Made by a program: the position numbers and the translations under genes
Source: Methanobacterium sp.
GTDB taxonomy: Archaea > Methanobacteriota > Methanobacteria > Methanobacteriales > Methanobacteriaceae
Reading direction: 5' to 3'
Length of the DNA stretch: 64,000 nt
Assembly: GCF_038562635.1 (NCBI RefSeq)
Contig: NZ_JBCFBO010000001.1
Location: 1,652,643 to 1,716,642, forward strand
Notes under the pieces: model-generated
What the model saw: only the letters and a program-made list of their open reading frames with translations
What the model was told of the DNA's origin: nothing
The model's database searches: none
Part shown: positions 17,945 to 26,703 of the stretch, in pieces
Layout: every line of letters begins with the position of its first letter
How positions within the stretch are numbered: position 1 is the first letter of the stretch

Positions 17945-18325
17945 ATGAAAATTAAAGGTATTGTAGTTTCAGGAACAAAAAAAGGCGCATATTTTATGTC
18001 TCAATCAATTTACAGGGATCAATTTGAAGATAAACTTCATTTCAGGCCATTCATTGGTACTTTAAATGTCCATGTTGAAGATAATGACTCACAAAAGGTT
18101 GAAAAACTTTTAGAAAGCGATATTCCCGAAATAAAAGGTGAAAAAACTTTTGGTGATGTTAAATTTAAAAAAGCAACTCTAAATGATGAAGTTGAAGGAG
18201 CAGTGATTTTTCCGGAAAAAACTCATCATTCAAAAGATGTTGTTGAGTTTATAGCTCCTCAAAATCTTAAAGAAAGGTTCCATATTAGTGATGGAAGTTC
18301 CGTAACTATAAATATTCCAGATTAA
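17945..18325 (+). CDS. ribK: CTP-dependent riboflavin kinase
   Basis: 126 residues matching the archaeal RibK family (formerly DUF120), which phosphorylates riboflavin to FMN with CTP as donor in flavin and F420-related metabolism. The signature runs GAYFMSQSIYRDQFEDKL (residues 16-33), then FRPFIGTLNV, and later GAVIFPEKTHH and EFIAPQNLKERFHISDG. Length is typical of the stand-alone enzyme without the extra N-terminal HTH. The start follows cgtgattta. The 3' end overlaps the convergent next gene by 4 bases. Confidence 0.9.
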   Translation: MKIKGIVVSGTKKGAYFMSQSIYRDQFEDKLHFRPFIGTLNVHVEDNDSQKVEKLLESDIPEIKGEKTFGDVKFKKATLNDEVEGAVIFPEKTHHSKDVVEFIAPQNLKERFHISDGSSVTINIPD

Positions 18326-18582
18326 ATTCTAAAAAATTGGTTATATCCTGCTAATTTCAGCGTACTCTCCTTAGCTAACATAATATTTGCCATATTTACA
18401 GCATTCAAATTTTGAATTCCTTTTTCAATAAGGGGAAGTTCAATATTGCCCGTTGCATCTGAAACATTTTGATACTGCCCTCTCCCCACAAGATTATCTT
18501 CATATATGGCAAAAAAAGCTAAAAACAATACAAATAACGCCATAATAATTCCAACAATGGCTAATTTTACAATTTTCCCCAT
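18322..18582 (-). CDS. Small N-anchored protein, unknown
   Basis: An 86-residue protein from the start at 18582, which is preceded by gggtgaaactc (18600 is an alternative start). One hydrophobic segment near the N terminus (VKLAIVGIIMALFVLFLAFFAI) is followed by about 55 residues outside the membrane (ENLVGRG-like and NLNAVNMANIMLAKESTLKL). Convergent with ribK with a 4-base overlap. No family recognised. Confidence 0.55.
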   Translation of the reverse strand: MGKIVKLAIVGIIMALFVLFLAFFAIYEDNLVGRGQYQNVSDATGNIELPLIEKGIQNLNAVNMANIMLAKESTLKLAGYNQFFRI

Positions 18583-18758
18583 GAGTTTCACCCGGAACAT
18601 GACATAATGAGTTTTATTATTCTATTATGGGCCATTATTACTTATAACTGCATGCCAGAATTATACGGATCCATGTTTGTTATTAATTAAACATCTCTGG
18701 TTTTTAAAATCAGTTTAAATAAAGTCATATTTCTTCAAAAAAAGAATTGAAGTTAAAA

Positions 18759-19595
18759 TTAAGATTTGCTGATAATTTGTGACTCAATTTTATCCACAAT
18801 TTTTGATATCCTAACTGAAATCTCTGATTGCGGCTCTTTAATTATAACAGGAGTCCCAATATCAGAAGAAGCTGCTGTTTCTACATCTAACGGCAACCTT
18901 CCAAGGAAAGGAATGCCCATTTCTTCCGCCAGTTTAGTACCCGTACCTTTACCGAATATCAAAATTTCATTTTCACAGTGGGGGCAGATGAAACCAGACA
19001 TATTCTCTATAACTCCAATAATTGGAATATTTAAATTTTTAACTAAATTTACACCCTTGGTTACATCTTCCTGAACTACAGATTGAGGCGTGGTAACTAA
19101 AACAACACCATCTAATGGAATAGTCTGTAAAACAGTTAAAGGCTCATCTCCAGTTCCTGGAGGGTTATCAATGATTAAAACATCTAAATCTCCCCAGTTA
19201 ACTTCTGCAAAAAATTGTTTTATTGCCCCTGTTTTTGCAGGGCCTCTCCAGATAACCGGAGTATCCTGTGAAGATAAGAAAAATCCTACAGACATGACTT
19301 TTATTCCTTCTTCAGTTTCAACAGGTGTTATACCATCTTCACTGTAACCTAAATTTTTTCCTTCTACTCCCAACATCTTTGGAACATTTGGCCCATGTAC
19401 ATCTGCGTCCATAATACCCGTTTTATATCCTCTCTTTGCAAATGCAGCGGCTAAATTTACTGATACTGTGGATTTACCCACTCCTCCTTTTCCACTCATT
19501 ACTGCAATTTTATGCTTGATCTTACTCATTCTTTTTATAATTTCAACTTCCTGTTCCATTACCGCTTTTTTACGCTCTTCTTCTTCAGAAACCAT
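18759..19595 (-). CDS. Mrp/NBP35-type Fe-S cluster carrier ATPase
   Basis: A protein of 278 residues of the MinD/Mrp P-loop family that assembles and transfers iron-sulphur clusters. Features: deviant Walker A SGKGGVGKSTVSVNLA (near residue 35), DADVHGPNVPKMLG (near 62), IIDNPPGTGDEPLT (near 142) and the cluster-binding ICPHCE pair (near 207). I use the start at 19595 (MVSEEEERKK), which has GGAGG 8 bases upstream. The longer frame to 19652 would add an odd hydrophobic leader across that site. AT-rich DNA separates it from hxlR, so it is probably a single-gene transcript. Confidence 0.88.
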   Translation of the reverse strand: MVSEEEERKKAVMEQEVEIIKRMSKIKHKIAVMSGKGGVGKSTVSVNLAAAFAKRGYKTGIMDADVHGPNVPKMLGVEGKNLGYSEDGITPVETEEGIKVMSVGFFLSSQDTPVIWRGPAKTGAIKQFFAEVNWGDLDVLIIDNPPGTGDEPLTVLQTIPLDGVVLVTTPQSVVQEDVTKGVNLVKNLNIPIIGVIENMSGFICPHCENEILIFGKGTGTKLAEEMGIPFLGRLPLDVETAASSDIGTPVIIKEPQSEISVRISKIVDKIESQIISKS

Positions 19596-19961
19596 CAATA
19601 ATCCTCCAAATAGAATATATTTGAATATTAAAGCTAATACATATAAAATCAATAGAAATTAAATTCTAAAAAATGGTTTTTACTATTTTAGAAAGTAACC
19701 TAAAATATTGTGTAAACAGATGGTAATAGTATATCTACAAAATTATTTATAATTTTCAAATTTAACTGTAACCGTAAAATACATCTTTTCAATGCATTAA
19801 TGACCTAAATACCATTTTTTTAAAATTCAACGGCAGGTTTAATTAAACCAATCAATTCAGAGGTTATCTTGTTAAATTAGTTTATAAATCTTAAAAATTT
19901 AGAATTCAATCTATTAAAAAATCAAGTATAACCCATTTAAAGCTAAAAAAATAAGTCTAAT

Positions 19962-20303
19962 TTATTCCAGTACATTTAAACAGATTTTAGATTTACAGTA
20001 CTCTTCTCCCCAGTCACAGAGTGATTTTAAAATAGGTATAACTGATTTACCCTTTGCAGTAAGCGAGTATTCCACTTTTGGAGGCACTTCTGCATAGACC
20101 TTTCTGTTAACTAAATCATCCCTTTCCAATTCCCGGAGCTGTTTTGTAAGCATGCGCTGTGTTATAGCAGACAATTCCCTATTAATTTCGCTGAACCTTA
20201 ACGTTTGATCTTTTAATGCCCATAAAATTAGTGGTTTCCATTTTCCACCTATTTCATCTATTGCTGCAGCTACTGGACAGCAGTACTTTTTATTTTCAGT
20301 CAT
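19962..20303 (-). CDS. HxlR-family winged-helix regulator
   Basis: 113 residues with the HxlR signature: YCCPVAAAIDEIGGKWKPLIL at the N terminus (residues 7-27), RFSEINRELSAITQRMLTKQL (recognition helix, 37-57), then EVPPKVEYSLTAKGKSVIPIL (wing, 74-94). The CC pair near residue 8 and two Cys near the C terminus are candidates for redox or metal sensing. It is transcribed divergently from copZ, with a palindromic operator-like site between them (20391-20410). It is therefore a likely regulator of the copZ-copA genes and itself; that assignment is inferred from position. Confidence 0.88.
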   Translation of the reverse strand: MTENKKYCCPVAAAIDEIGGKWKPLILWALKDQTLRFSEINRELSAITQRMLTKQLRELERDDLVNRKVYAEVPPKVEYSLTAKGKSVIPILKSLCDWGEEYCKSKICLNVLE

Positions 20304-20390
20304 CAGATCACACCAGTTACTGTATTAAGTCCCTATACAAAAATAATCCATGTATTTCGTTTATATTCCAATGGTACTTTTATTGATAGT

Positions 20391-20410
20391 TAGTATACAA
20401 AAGTGTACTA
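20391..20410. promoter_or_regulatory. Candidate HxlR operator between hxlR and copZ
   Basis: An imperfect palindrome, tagtatac-aaaa-gtgtacta (one mismatched pair), in the 275-base divergent region. A partial copy of the half-site (ctatacaaaaata) lies near 20332-20345, closer to hxlR. HxlR proteins are dimers that bind such near-palindromes. The role is inferred. Confidence 0.5.
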
Positions 20411-20578
20411 TATAACCGTTTTGTCTATACCTAATTTAAATACAACTAGTGGAATTCATATATTATAAATAAATTAATTGAAAATTTTAGTTAAAAATAA
20501 TTAAAAAGAGTTATATAATCATTGTTTAACTGAACATATTTAAAAATCAAATAATAAGAACTGAGGAGGAATTAAATA

Positions 20579-20797
20579 GTGTTTGATTCAACAAAAGCAG
20601 AAATTAAAATTTCAGGAATGAGCTGTGCCCACTGCGTAGCACGCGTTGAAAAATCTTTAAAAAATGTAGATGGAGTCAAAGAAGTTAAAGTAGATCTAGA
20701 ATCAGGAAAAGCCACCGTTAAATACAATCCTAAAAAAGTGGAACCCTCAAAACTAGAAGAAGCTGTAAAAGAAGCAGGCTACGACGTGATTAATTAA
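20579..20797 (+). CDS. copZ: CopZ-like heavy-metal-associated (HMA) chaperone
   Basis: 72 residues forming one HMA domain with the copper-binding GMSCAHCVARVEKSL (near residues 13-27) and the usual ending LEEAVKEAGYDV. It should bind Cu(I) and pass it to CopA encoded downstream. The start is GTG, following gaggagga; no in-frame ATG is available. It is very similar to the first HMA domain of CopA, so one probably derived from the other. Confidence 0.87.
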   Translation: MFDSTKAEIKISGMSCAHCVARVEKSLKNVDGVKEVKVDLESGKATVKYNPKKVEPSKLEEAVKEAGYDVIN

Positions 20798-21032
20798 TCA
20801 CAAGCTTAGAAAATATAATAATATTCTAATGAGTTAAGAATTAAAAAAAGCTTTGATAAAGCCTTAATTAGCAAATTTAAGATTTGTATCACCAAAGCAT
20901 TACTCATAACCCCCTTATTATTTTATTTTGGACTTTTTTCTTTATTTAAATTATAATTGAAACTATTAGAAAAAATTATTAATCAATAAAAACAAAATTA
21001 AAATAGTATAATCATAATTAAGAGGTAAACAA

Positions 21033-23477
21033 ATGGCAGAACCATCCAAAAAGAAAGCAGAGATTAAAGTTTCAGGAATGCACTGTGCTTCATGCGCTTT
21101 AAACGTTGAAAAGTCTCTAAAAAACCTTGAAGGAGTTGAAGAAGCCCAAGTAAACATTGGAACTGAAAAAGCCACGGTTGAATATGATCCTGAAAAGTTG
21201 AAGCTCGCTGAACTGGAGAATGCCATAGAAGATGCTGGTTATGGAGTGGCAAATGAACACGTTATTCTAAAAATTGGAGGAATGAGCTGCGTAATGTGTG
21301 TAAAAGCCATAGAAGAAGCTCTTGGAAAACTTGATGGGATCAGTGATGTTAATGTTAATTTAACCTCTGAAAAAGCTTATGTTACTTATAATTCTGAAAT
21401 TACAACAGTTACAGATATGAAAAATACAATTGAAGATCTTGGATACCAATATCTTGGCATTGAAGGAGAAAAAACAGAAGAACTTGAAGAAGAAGTAAGA
21501 TCTAAAGACCTTAAAGATAAAAGAAATCGGATAATTGTTGGTTTTGGATTTTCAATCCCTTTAATGGCTTTAATGTATCTAAATATTCCACTTCCAATCC
21601 CAATGCCTTACTTCATGCTTATAGTTTCCATTCTTCCATTTATCTATGTGAGTTACCCCATATTCACAGCAGGCCTCCGTTCCCTCAAAAACAGGAATCT
21701 TGACATGGATGTTATGTATTCCATGGGAATTGGAGTAGCTTATGGATCCAGCCTTTTAGGCACTTTTAATATTATACTAACTCAACAATTCCTATTTTAT
21801 GAAACAGCACTTATGCTTGCTGCATTTCTAGCTTTAGGAAGATATTTAGAGGCCCGGGCAAAGGGACAGACGTCAACTGCTATAAAAAAATTAATTGGAC
21901 TGCAGGCAAAAACTGCCACTGTAATTCGCAGCGGCAGTGAAATGGAAATTCCCATTGAAGATGTTCAAATGGGAGATACAGTAGTTGTTAAGCCTGGTGA
22001 AAAGATCCCTGCAGATGGAGAAGTTGTAAGCGGCGAAAGTTATGTAGATGAATCTGCAATTACTGGAGAACCAATTCCTGCATTTAAAAATAATGGAAAA
22101 ACAGTTGTTGGTGGGACCATTAATCAGAACGGAGTATTAAGGTTCAAAGCTCTAAAAATTGGGAAAGATACAGTATTATCTCAGATTATAAAACTTGTAG
22201 AAAATGCCCAGGGCTCAAGGCCGCCTGTCCAACGAATTGCAGATAAAGCGGTAAGTTATTTCATCCCAACTGTTTTAACTATAGCAATTGCGGCATTTCT
22301 ATTCTGGTACTTCTTATCAGGAGCTACCCTTCTTTTCGCACTTACTGTGCTGATCTCCATTCTTGTTGTGGCATGTCCATGTGCACTTGGGCTTGCATCA
22401 CCTACAGCCATAACTGTAGGCATTGGACGGGGAGCAGAGCTTGGAATATTGATTAAAAATGGTGAAGCCCTCGAGATATCTGAAAAGCTTACCACTATAG
22501 TGTTTGATAAAACAGGTACACTTACCAAAGGCAAGCCTGAGGTTACAGATATAGCCCCAATTGGAACTGATAACAGAGAATTATTAAAACTCGCTGCCAG
22601 TGTTGAAAAAAATTCACAGCACCCCCTTGCAGAAGCCGTGGTAAAAAAAGCACTGGAAAAAAATATAGAAATAGAAACAAGCCAGAATTTCGATACCTTT
22701 GGAGGAAAAGGGGTAAAAGCAGTGGTAGAAGGTAAAGAAATTATAATAGGAAATAGAACCTTGTTTAAAGATAGAAATATTACAATACCCAACGAAGCTG
22801 AAGAAAAACTGTCTAAATTTGAAAATGAAGGCAAAACAGCAGTTTTAGTTGCTGCAGATAACTCATTATCCGGAGCAATTGCTATAGCGGATACATTAAA
22901 AGAAACCACCAAAGATGCAATTGGAAAGCTCAAAGAAATGGGCCTTAAAGTGGTCATGATAACTGGAGACAACAAACAAACAGCCGGTGCAATTGCAAAG
23001 CAGGTTGGAATTGAAAATGTAATTGCAGAAGTGCTGCCCCAAGATAAATCCGAAGAGGTTAAGAGGCTTCAAGAGGAGGGTGAAGTTGTAGCCTTCGTTG
23101 GTGATGGTATTAACGATGCTCCCGCACTAGCACAATCTGATGTCGGAATAGCCATAGGAAGTGGTACAGATGTAGCTATAGAAAGCGGTGAAATTGTCCT
23201 TATAAAAAACGACATCATGGATGCACTTGCTGGTATTCAGCTAAGTAAAAAAGTGATGGGAAGGATAAAGGAGAACTTATTCTGGGCCTTTGCATACAAC
23301 TCCGTGCTTATTCCTGTTGCAGCAGGGGTGCTCTACCCGTTCTTTGGAATTACATTCAGGCCAGAATTTGCAGGGCTTGCAATGGCACTTAGTTCAGTAT
23401 CTGTTTTAACTCTTTCACTGTTATTAAAAGGATACGTACCTCCTGCAAAGAAAGAGAAAGCAGAAATAATCAAATAA
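21033..23477 (+). CDS. copA: CopA-type Cu(I)-exporting P-type ATPase
   Basis: An 814-residue P1B-1 ATPase. Two N-terminal HMA domains carry GMHCASC (near residue 14) and GMSCVMC (near 88). The transmembrane copper site is CPC (VACPCALGLASP near 450), with actuator TGEP (near 345), DKTGTLTKG (near 492), NSQHPLAEAV (near 530) and MITGDN / GDGINDAPALAQSDVG (near 650 and 695). It exports cytosolic Cu(I) with ATP. The start is ATG after aattaagaggtaaac. The last 34 bases of its 3' region occur again as a degenerate direct repeat just downstream (23529-23562). Confidence 0.92.
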   Translation: MAEPSKKKAEIKVSGMHCASCALNVEKSLKNLEGVEEAQVNIGTEKATVEYDPEKLKLAELENAIEDAGYGVANEHVILKIGGMSCVMCVKAIEEALGKLDGISDVNVNLTSEKAYVTYNSEITTVTDMKNTIEDLGYQYLGIEGEKTEELEEEVRSKDLKDKRNRIIVGFGFSIPLMALMYLNIPLPIPMPYFMLIVSILPFIYVSYPIFTAGLRSLKNRNLDMDVMYSMGIGVAYGSSLLGTFNIILTQQFLFYETALMLAAFLALGRYLEARAKGQTSTAIKKLIGLQAKTATVIRSGSEMEIPIEDVQMGDTVVVKPGEKIPADGEVVSGESYVDESAITGEPIPAFKNNGKTVVGGTINQNGVLRFKALKIGKDTVLSQIIKLVENAQGSRPPVQRIADKAVSYFIPTVLTIAIAAFLFWYFLSGATLLFALTVLISILVVACPCALGLASPTAITVGIGRGAELGILIKNGEALEISEKLTTIVFDKTGTLTKGKPEVTDIAPIGTDNRELLKLAASVEKNSQHPLAEAVVKKALEKNIEIETSQNFDTFGGKGVKAVVEGKEIIIGNRTLFKDRNITIPNEAEEKLSKFENEGKTAVLVAADNSLSGAIAIADTLKETTKDAIGKLKEMGLKVVMITGDNKQTAGAIAKQVGIENVIAEVLPQDKSEEVKRLQEEGEVVAFVGDGINDAPALAQSDVGIAIGSGTDVAIESGEIVLIKNDIMDALAGIQLSKKVMGRIKENLFWAFAYNSVLIPVAAGVLYPFFGITFRPEFAGLAMALSSVSVLTLSLLLKGYVPPAKKEKAEIIK

Positions 23478-23562
23478 GTTTATTATTAAACTTTGTTTTT
23501 GATCAACCTTTTTAGAAAAAAGGTTGAAGGGTATGTACCTCCTGCAAAGAAAGAGAAAACAG
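23430..23562 (+). repeat. Direct repeat of the copA 3' end
   Basis: 34 bases at 23430-23463, inside copA and encoding GYVPPAKKEKA, recur at 23529-23562 with three differences. The second copy encodes a similar peptide and soon meets a stop. Both copies are in the same orientation, 99 bases apart, with a hairpin between. This looks like a small tandem duplication of the gene's end. Confidence 0.75.
23503..23527. terminator. Hairpin after copA
   Basis: An 11-bp perfect stem (tcaaccttttt / aaaaaggttga) with loop aga, 26 bases past the copA stop. It probably acts as a terminator. Its three-base-loop architecture matches the hairpins in the multi-hairpin elements. Confidence 0.5.
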
Positions 23563-23726
23563 CTCAGTGAAATCCAGAAAAGTGTGTAGAATAATTGAAC
23601 ACTCTATTTTTCTTCTATTTTTATCAGTTAAAAAATAATATTAATTTCTTTGATCATATTAAAAAATTAATTTTAAAGTTAGTTTTTGAGTAGTCTGATT
23701 TAAAACTGTCAAATTGAGGTGAAAAA

Positions 23727-23873
23727 ATGGCTTTAGATCCGGTATGCATGATGGAAGTGGATGAAAAATCTGCAAAAAATGTAAGCGAATATAAAGGGAA
23801 GAAATACTATTTCTGCGCTCCACTTTGTAAAAAAAAGTTTGAAGAAGAGCCCGAAAAGTACGCAAAGGAATAA
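23727..23873 (+). CDS. YHS-domain metal-binding protein
   Basis: A 48-residue protein: MALDPVCMMEVDEKSAKNV, then EYKGKKYYFCAPLCKKKFEE and a short EPEKYAKE tail. This is a complete minimal YHS domain with the Cys residues DPVCMM and YFCAPLC. YHS domains occur in copper resistance ATPases and chaperones. Its location behind copA, with aaattgaggtgaaaaa before the ATG, suggests a soluble metal-binding partner of the copper exporter. Its stop is followed directly by the convergent cyclase gene. Confidence 0.82.
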   Translation: MALDPVCMMEVDEKSAKNVSEYKGKKYYFCAPLCKKKFEEEPEKYAKE

Positions 23874-23881
23874 TTAAAAAT

Positions 23882-24556
23882 TTACTTTACTTTAGCAAGC
23901 ACCGTACACGGGGCACTATCAATTCCTTTAATCTGCCAAGGGACAACCATTATACTTTCTAAATTTTCATTTTGGACATTGCCGAGCTTCATATCCTCAA
24001 TTAAAAGCAAAGGTTCCCCAAAATCCTTGCTCTTTTTAAAAGCATTTACGTGGACTTCTTCTCCAGATTTTGGATTTTGATAACTGGACATCGATACACA
24101 GTCTATACCAATACATCTGACATTTTTAAGGTTTTTTCTTATAAAGTAAATAACTTCTGGGGACATTCCTGGATTTTGAGTTAGATATTCCTCCGGATCA
24201 TCACTGTGGAATTTTTCAAATCCAGTACGGAATAAAATGCAGTCTGCATCATTAAAATCCAGTTTAGATATATCCCATATTTTTACAAGCTCATTTGGAC
24301 CTTTTGGAATATCCACAATTAAAGGGTTATTAAAAACCAGTTCATCAGGCGGGTACTCCAAGATTATCTTACCATCTTCCACAAAATGACCTGGAGCATC
24401 TACATGTGTTCCAGAATGATTTTCAACATTTATTAAGTACGTATTATAACCTTTCCCATCTACAATCTGGTTATTGTGAACCATTTCTGGCTCCTTTAAA
24501 CCTATATGAACAGGAGAAGTTTCTTCCAGCGCGTAAGAAAGTGTTATATATCCCAT
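23882..24556 (-). CDS. Cyclase-family metal-dependent hydrolase (kynurenine formamidase-like)
   Basis: A 224-residue protein of the cyclase family (PF04199). The metal-binding motif HSGTHVDAPGHF (near residue 49) and the later SGEEVHVNAFKKS segment with its His are visible. The family includes arylformamidases and isatin hydrolase; the substrate here cannot be read. I start at 24556 (MGYITLSYAL), since aaggag then has proper spacing; the ATG at 24565 touches the ribosome site. Confidence 0.82.
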   Translation of the reverse strand: MGYITLSYALEETSPVHIGLKEPEMVHNNQIVDGKGYNTYLINVENHSGTHVDAPGHFVEDGKIILEYPPDELVFNNPLIVDIPKGPNELVKIWDISKLDFNDADCILFRTGFEKFHSDDPEEYLTQNPGMSPEVIYFIRKNLKNVRCIGIDCVSMSSYQNPKSGEEVHVNAFKKSKDFGEPLLLIEDMKLGNVQNENLESIMVVPWQIKGIDSAPCTVLAKVK

Positions 24557-24901
24557 AATTTTCATCTCCTTAACTCAAAAGTTGAATTTTAAATTTTTAA
24601 GTTGATTCATAAATTAAATACCAACTTAACCTTTAATTTACAGGTATTAAAAGCATAAATTTGTTTTTAACTCCATTTTATACTTTAAAATATCACCAAT
24701 ATAATTTTTATCATTATCATTACAGGGCAATATTCCAGTTTTTAAAGAATAGATGTCACTAATTAACCTTTATTAACATCATTATGAATTTCAAACATTC
24801 CATTTTTAGATAAAGACACCAAAAGCAATTTTTTAAATTAGTAAATAATAAATTTTAATAAAAATATATAGATAATTAATAAAGTTAAGGAGAGTGAATT
24901 T
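24557..24901. other. Divergent intergenic region
   Basis: About 345 AT-rich bases holding the promoters of the cyclase gene and the plus-strand gene at 24902. A TATA-like run aaaaatatatagat lies near 24861-24873. Nothing else recognised. Confidence 0.5.
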
Positions 24902-25207
24902 ATGGCAATGTTTATGGCACACCTGACCCATCCTGTTGAAGCATGTTACCTTGTTAGTGAAGAGACTAAAAAGAAACTTAAGGAGCATTCCAGCAAAAGA
25001 GAAGAACTCGCTAAAAAACATGAAATTAAAATAATATCTGCAGTGTATCCCCCACTGGAACACGAAATATTTTATATAATAGAAGCACCATCTTTCAGGA
25101 ATGTGGAACTGTATTTAAGAGAAATGGGCTTTGCATTATACAACAAAATCAAGATAAGACATGTACAATCAATGGAAAAAGCTTTAGATAGGCTGCAAGA
25201 GTTATAA
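24902..25207 (+). CDS. Conserved small soluble protein, unknown
   Basis: 101 residues, MAMFMAHLTHPVEACYLVSE at the start, a Lys/Glu-rich helix (KKKLKEHSSKREELAKKH), strand IKIISAVYPPLEHEIFYII, a helix RNVELYLREMGFAL and a final helical segment. The beta-alpha-beta-beta-alpha pattern suggests a ferredoxin-like or dimeric alpha-beta-barrel fold, as in small stress or sensor proteins. That fold call is a guess. aaggagagtgaattt precedes the ATG. Confidence 0.6.
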   Translation: MAMFMAHLTHPVEACYLVSEETKKKLKEHSSKREELAKKHEIKIISAVYPPLEHEIFYIIEAPSFRNVELYLREMGFALYNKIKIRHVQSMEKALDRLQEL

Positions 25208-25322
25208 TTAGATTTTTAAATAAATACTCCCTTATTTTTTTAAATCAGTAGAATTTATCCAAAAAATAAGATCAAAAAACAGTTTTTAAAAGATAAGAAG
25301 TGGTGTTCAATCTTCTTACTCT

Positions 25323-26588
25323 TTAAACAACTTCATTTTTCATTATTTCCCTTAAAACAGCCGTTGCATAGCATCCCTTTGGAATTGAAAACTCTACAAG
25401 AACTCCTTCATCAGTGGCCTTAGCAGAGGCATCCCATATCTTAAATCTAATCGCACGTCTCAGCCCATGACTTCCAAGTTTAGGCATTTTAGGGACTTTA
25501 AATTCTTCTAAAGTAACCCCTTCCCCATCTATAACTTTCTGCTCCATTTCGCCAAGTTCTCCACCGGCAAGTGGGACTTTACTTCCAAAAAGGGGAGCTG
25601 TAGGGTGAACTTCAAAGTTTTTTATTCTTTCATCTATGTCATCACCAAATTCATGGACCAGATGTTCCTCATTATCGATGATTATGTCACCTTCAACATA
25701 CTTATCGATTCCAAGCTTAACCCTCGCACTTACCGCTTTATTGAATAAAAATGACTGGTAAGCGTGGACAAACATTCTCCTTAACGGTTTTGGGAGGCTT
25801 GATATAGCACGCCTGTAAGCATGTTCATCTAAAGAATCAATATCTTCGACATTTTTCTTTTTCATTTCCTTTAAAAGGGTTTTAAGCATCATCTTTTCAT
25901 ATCTCATGCTCCCCGGCATTTCTTCCAATGATTCTTCCCATTTTCCCTCATCATACATCTGTCTTGGTTTTTTAATATGCTCCCTCTCCTCGTCATAAGG
26001 ATTTCCAATATAACAATCAACTGCTTTTTTTAAATCATTTTCGAGTAATGCCTTTCCAACGAGATGGGTATTCGACCTTTTTTTGCCAAACCTCTGCCAG
26101 CCGTAGTAATTAGGAACCCCTGTCTTTGAGAGTTCTGCCAGTATTTCAGTTGCTAGTTGACTATCTTTTTCTGGATCTTCTGTATCTCTTATAAGAAGCC
26201 TGAATTTATTCCCTACAAGCTGTCCAATCCTTAATTTTTTCTCGTTTTTCATTATCTTGAGTATGTCAACTTTGTACAGCTTGTCTCTTAATTTTTCAAT
26301 GTCTTCAACTTCGGAGTTTGAAACACACAGCCACTGTCTTGTGACTGCTCGTTTATCTTTCATCCCTGCAAAGCCCATTCTTTTCCTGTCTACGTGCAGT
26401 TCACGTGCGACATCCAGCACAACCTCAAGTGTATCTCTTCCAACTTTTTCAATGAAAAACCAGGTGTTATCTCCGGTTCCACTTGGTTCTGATTCTGGTA
26501 TTTCTTCAACGTAAAAATCTTCGTATATTGTTCTAATTTTTCCACCAATTCCTTTTTGGCAGGTAATATAAGTTTCAGCGTTAAGCAT
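25323..26588 (-). CDS. truD: tRNA pseudouridine(13) synthase TruD
   Basis: 421 residues of the TruD family, which converts U13 of tRNA to pseudouridine. The catalytic-Asp motif GFAGMKDKRAVTRQW lies near residue 74, preceded by EDFYVEEIPES (near 25). Later come NYYGWQRFGKKRSNTHLVG (near 160) and the archaeal insertion domain, and the C terminus ends with GCYATAVLREIMKNE. Length agrees with archaeal TruD. The ATG follows tggagaaaaacta. It lies downstream of the F390 synthetase gene, with a 115-base AT-rich gap. Confidence 0.92.
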   Translation of the reverse strand: MLNAETYITCQKGIGGKIRTIYEDFYVEEIPESEPSGTGDNTWFFIEKVGRDTLEVVLDVARELHVDRKRMGFAGMKDKRAVTRQWLCVSNSEVEDIEKLRDKLYKVDILKIMKNEKKLRIGQLVGNKFRLLIRDTEDPEKDSQLATEILAELSKTGVPNYYGWQRFGKKRSNTHLVGKALLENDLKKAVDCYIGNPYDEEREHIKKPRQMYDEGKWEESLEEMPGSMRYEKMMLKTLLKEMKKKNVEDIDSLDEHAYRRAISSLPKPLRRMFVHAYQSFLFNKAVSARVKLGIDKYVEGDIIIDNEEHLVHEFGDDIDERIKNFEVHPTAPLFGSKVPLAGGELGEMEQKVIDGEGVTLEEFKVPKMPKLGSHGLRRAIRFKIWDASAKATDEGVLVEFSIPKGCYATAVLREIMKNEVV

Positions 26589-26703
26589 TAGTTTTTCTCC
26601 AGATTATTTTTAAATGTAAAAAATTTAAAAATGAGTTTTCTATTACTGTATACTTTTATATAAATAAAAACAATTGGTTAAAATTAATTCAGTTATTTAA
26701 ATT

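Noticed and set aside
19595..19652. Upstream extension of the Mrp ATPase with a hydrophobic leader
   Set aside because: The ribosome site GGAGG lies inside this extension and fits the ATG at 19595; Mrp proteins are cytosolic.
22256..22975. 239-codon minus-strand frame within copA
   Set aside because: It is entirely inside a clearly conserved P-type ATPase gene on the plus strand; shadow frame.
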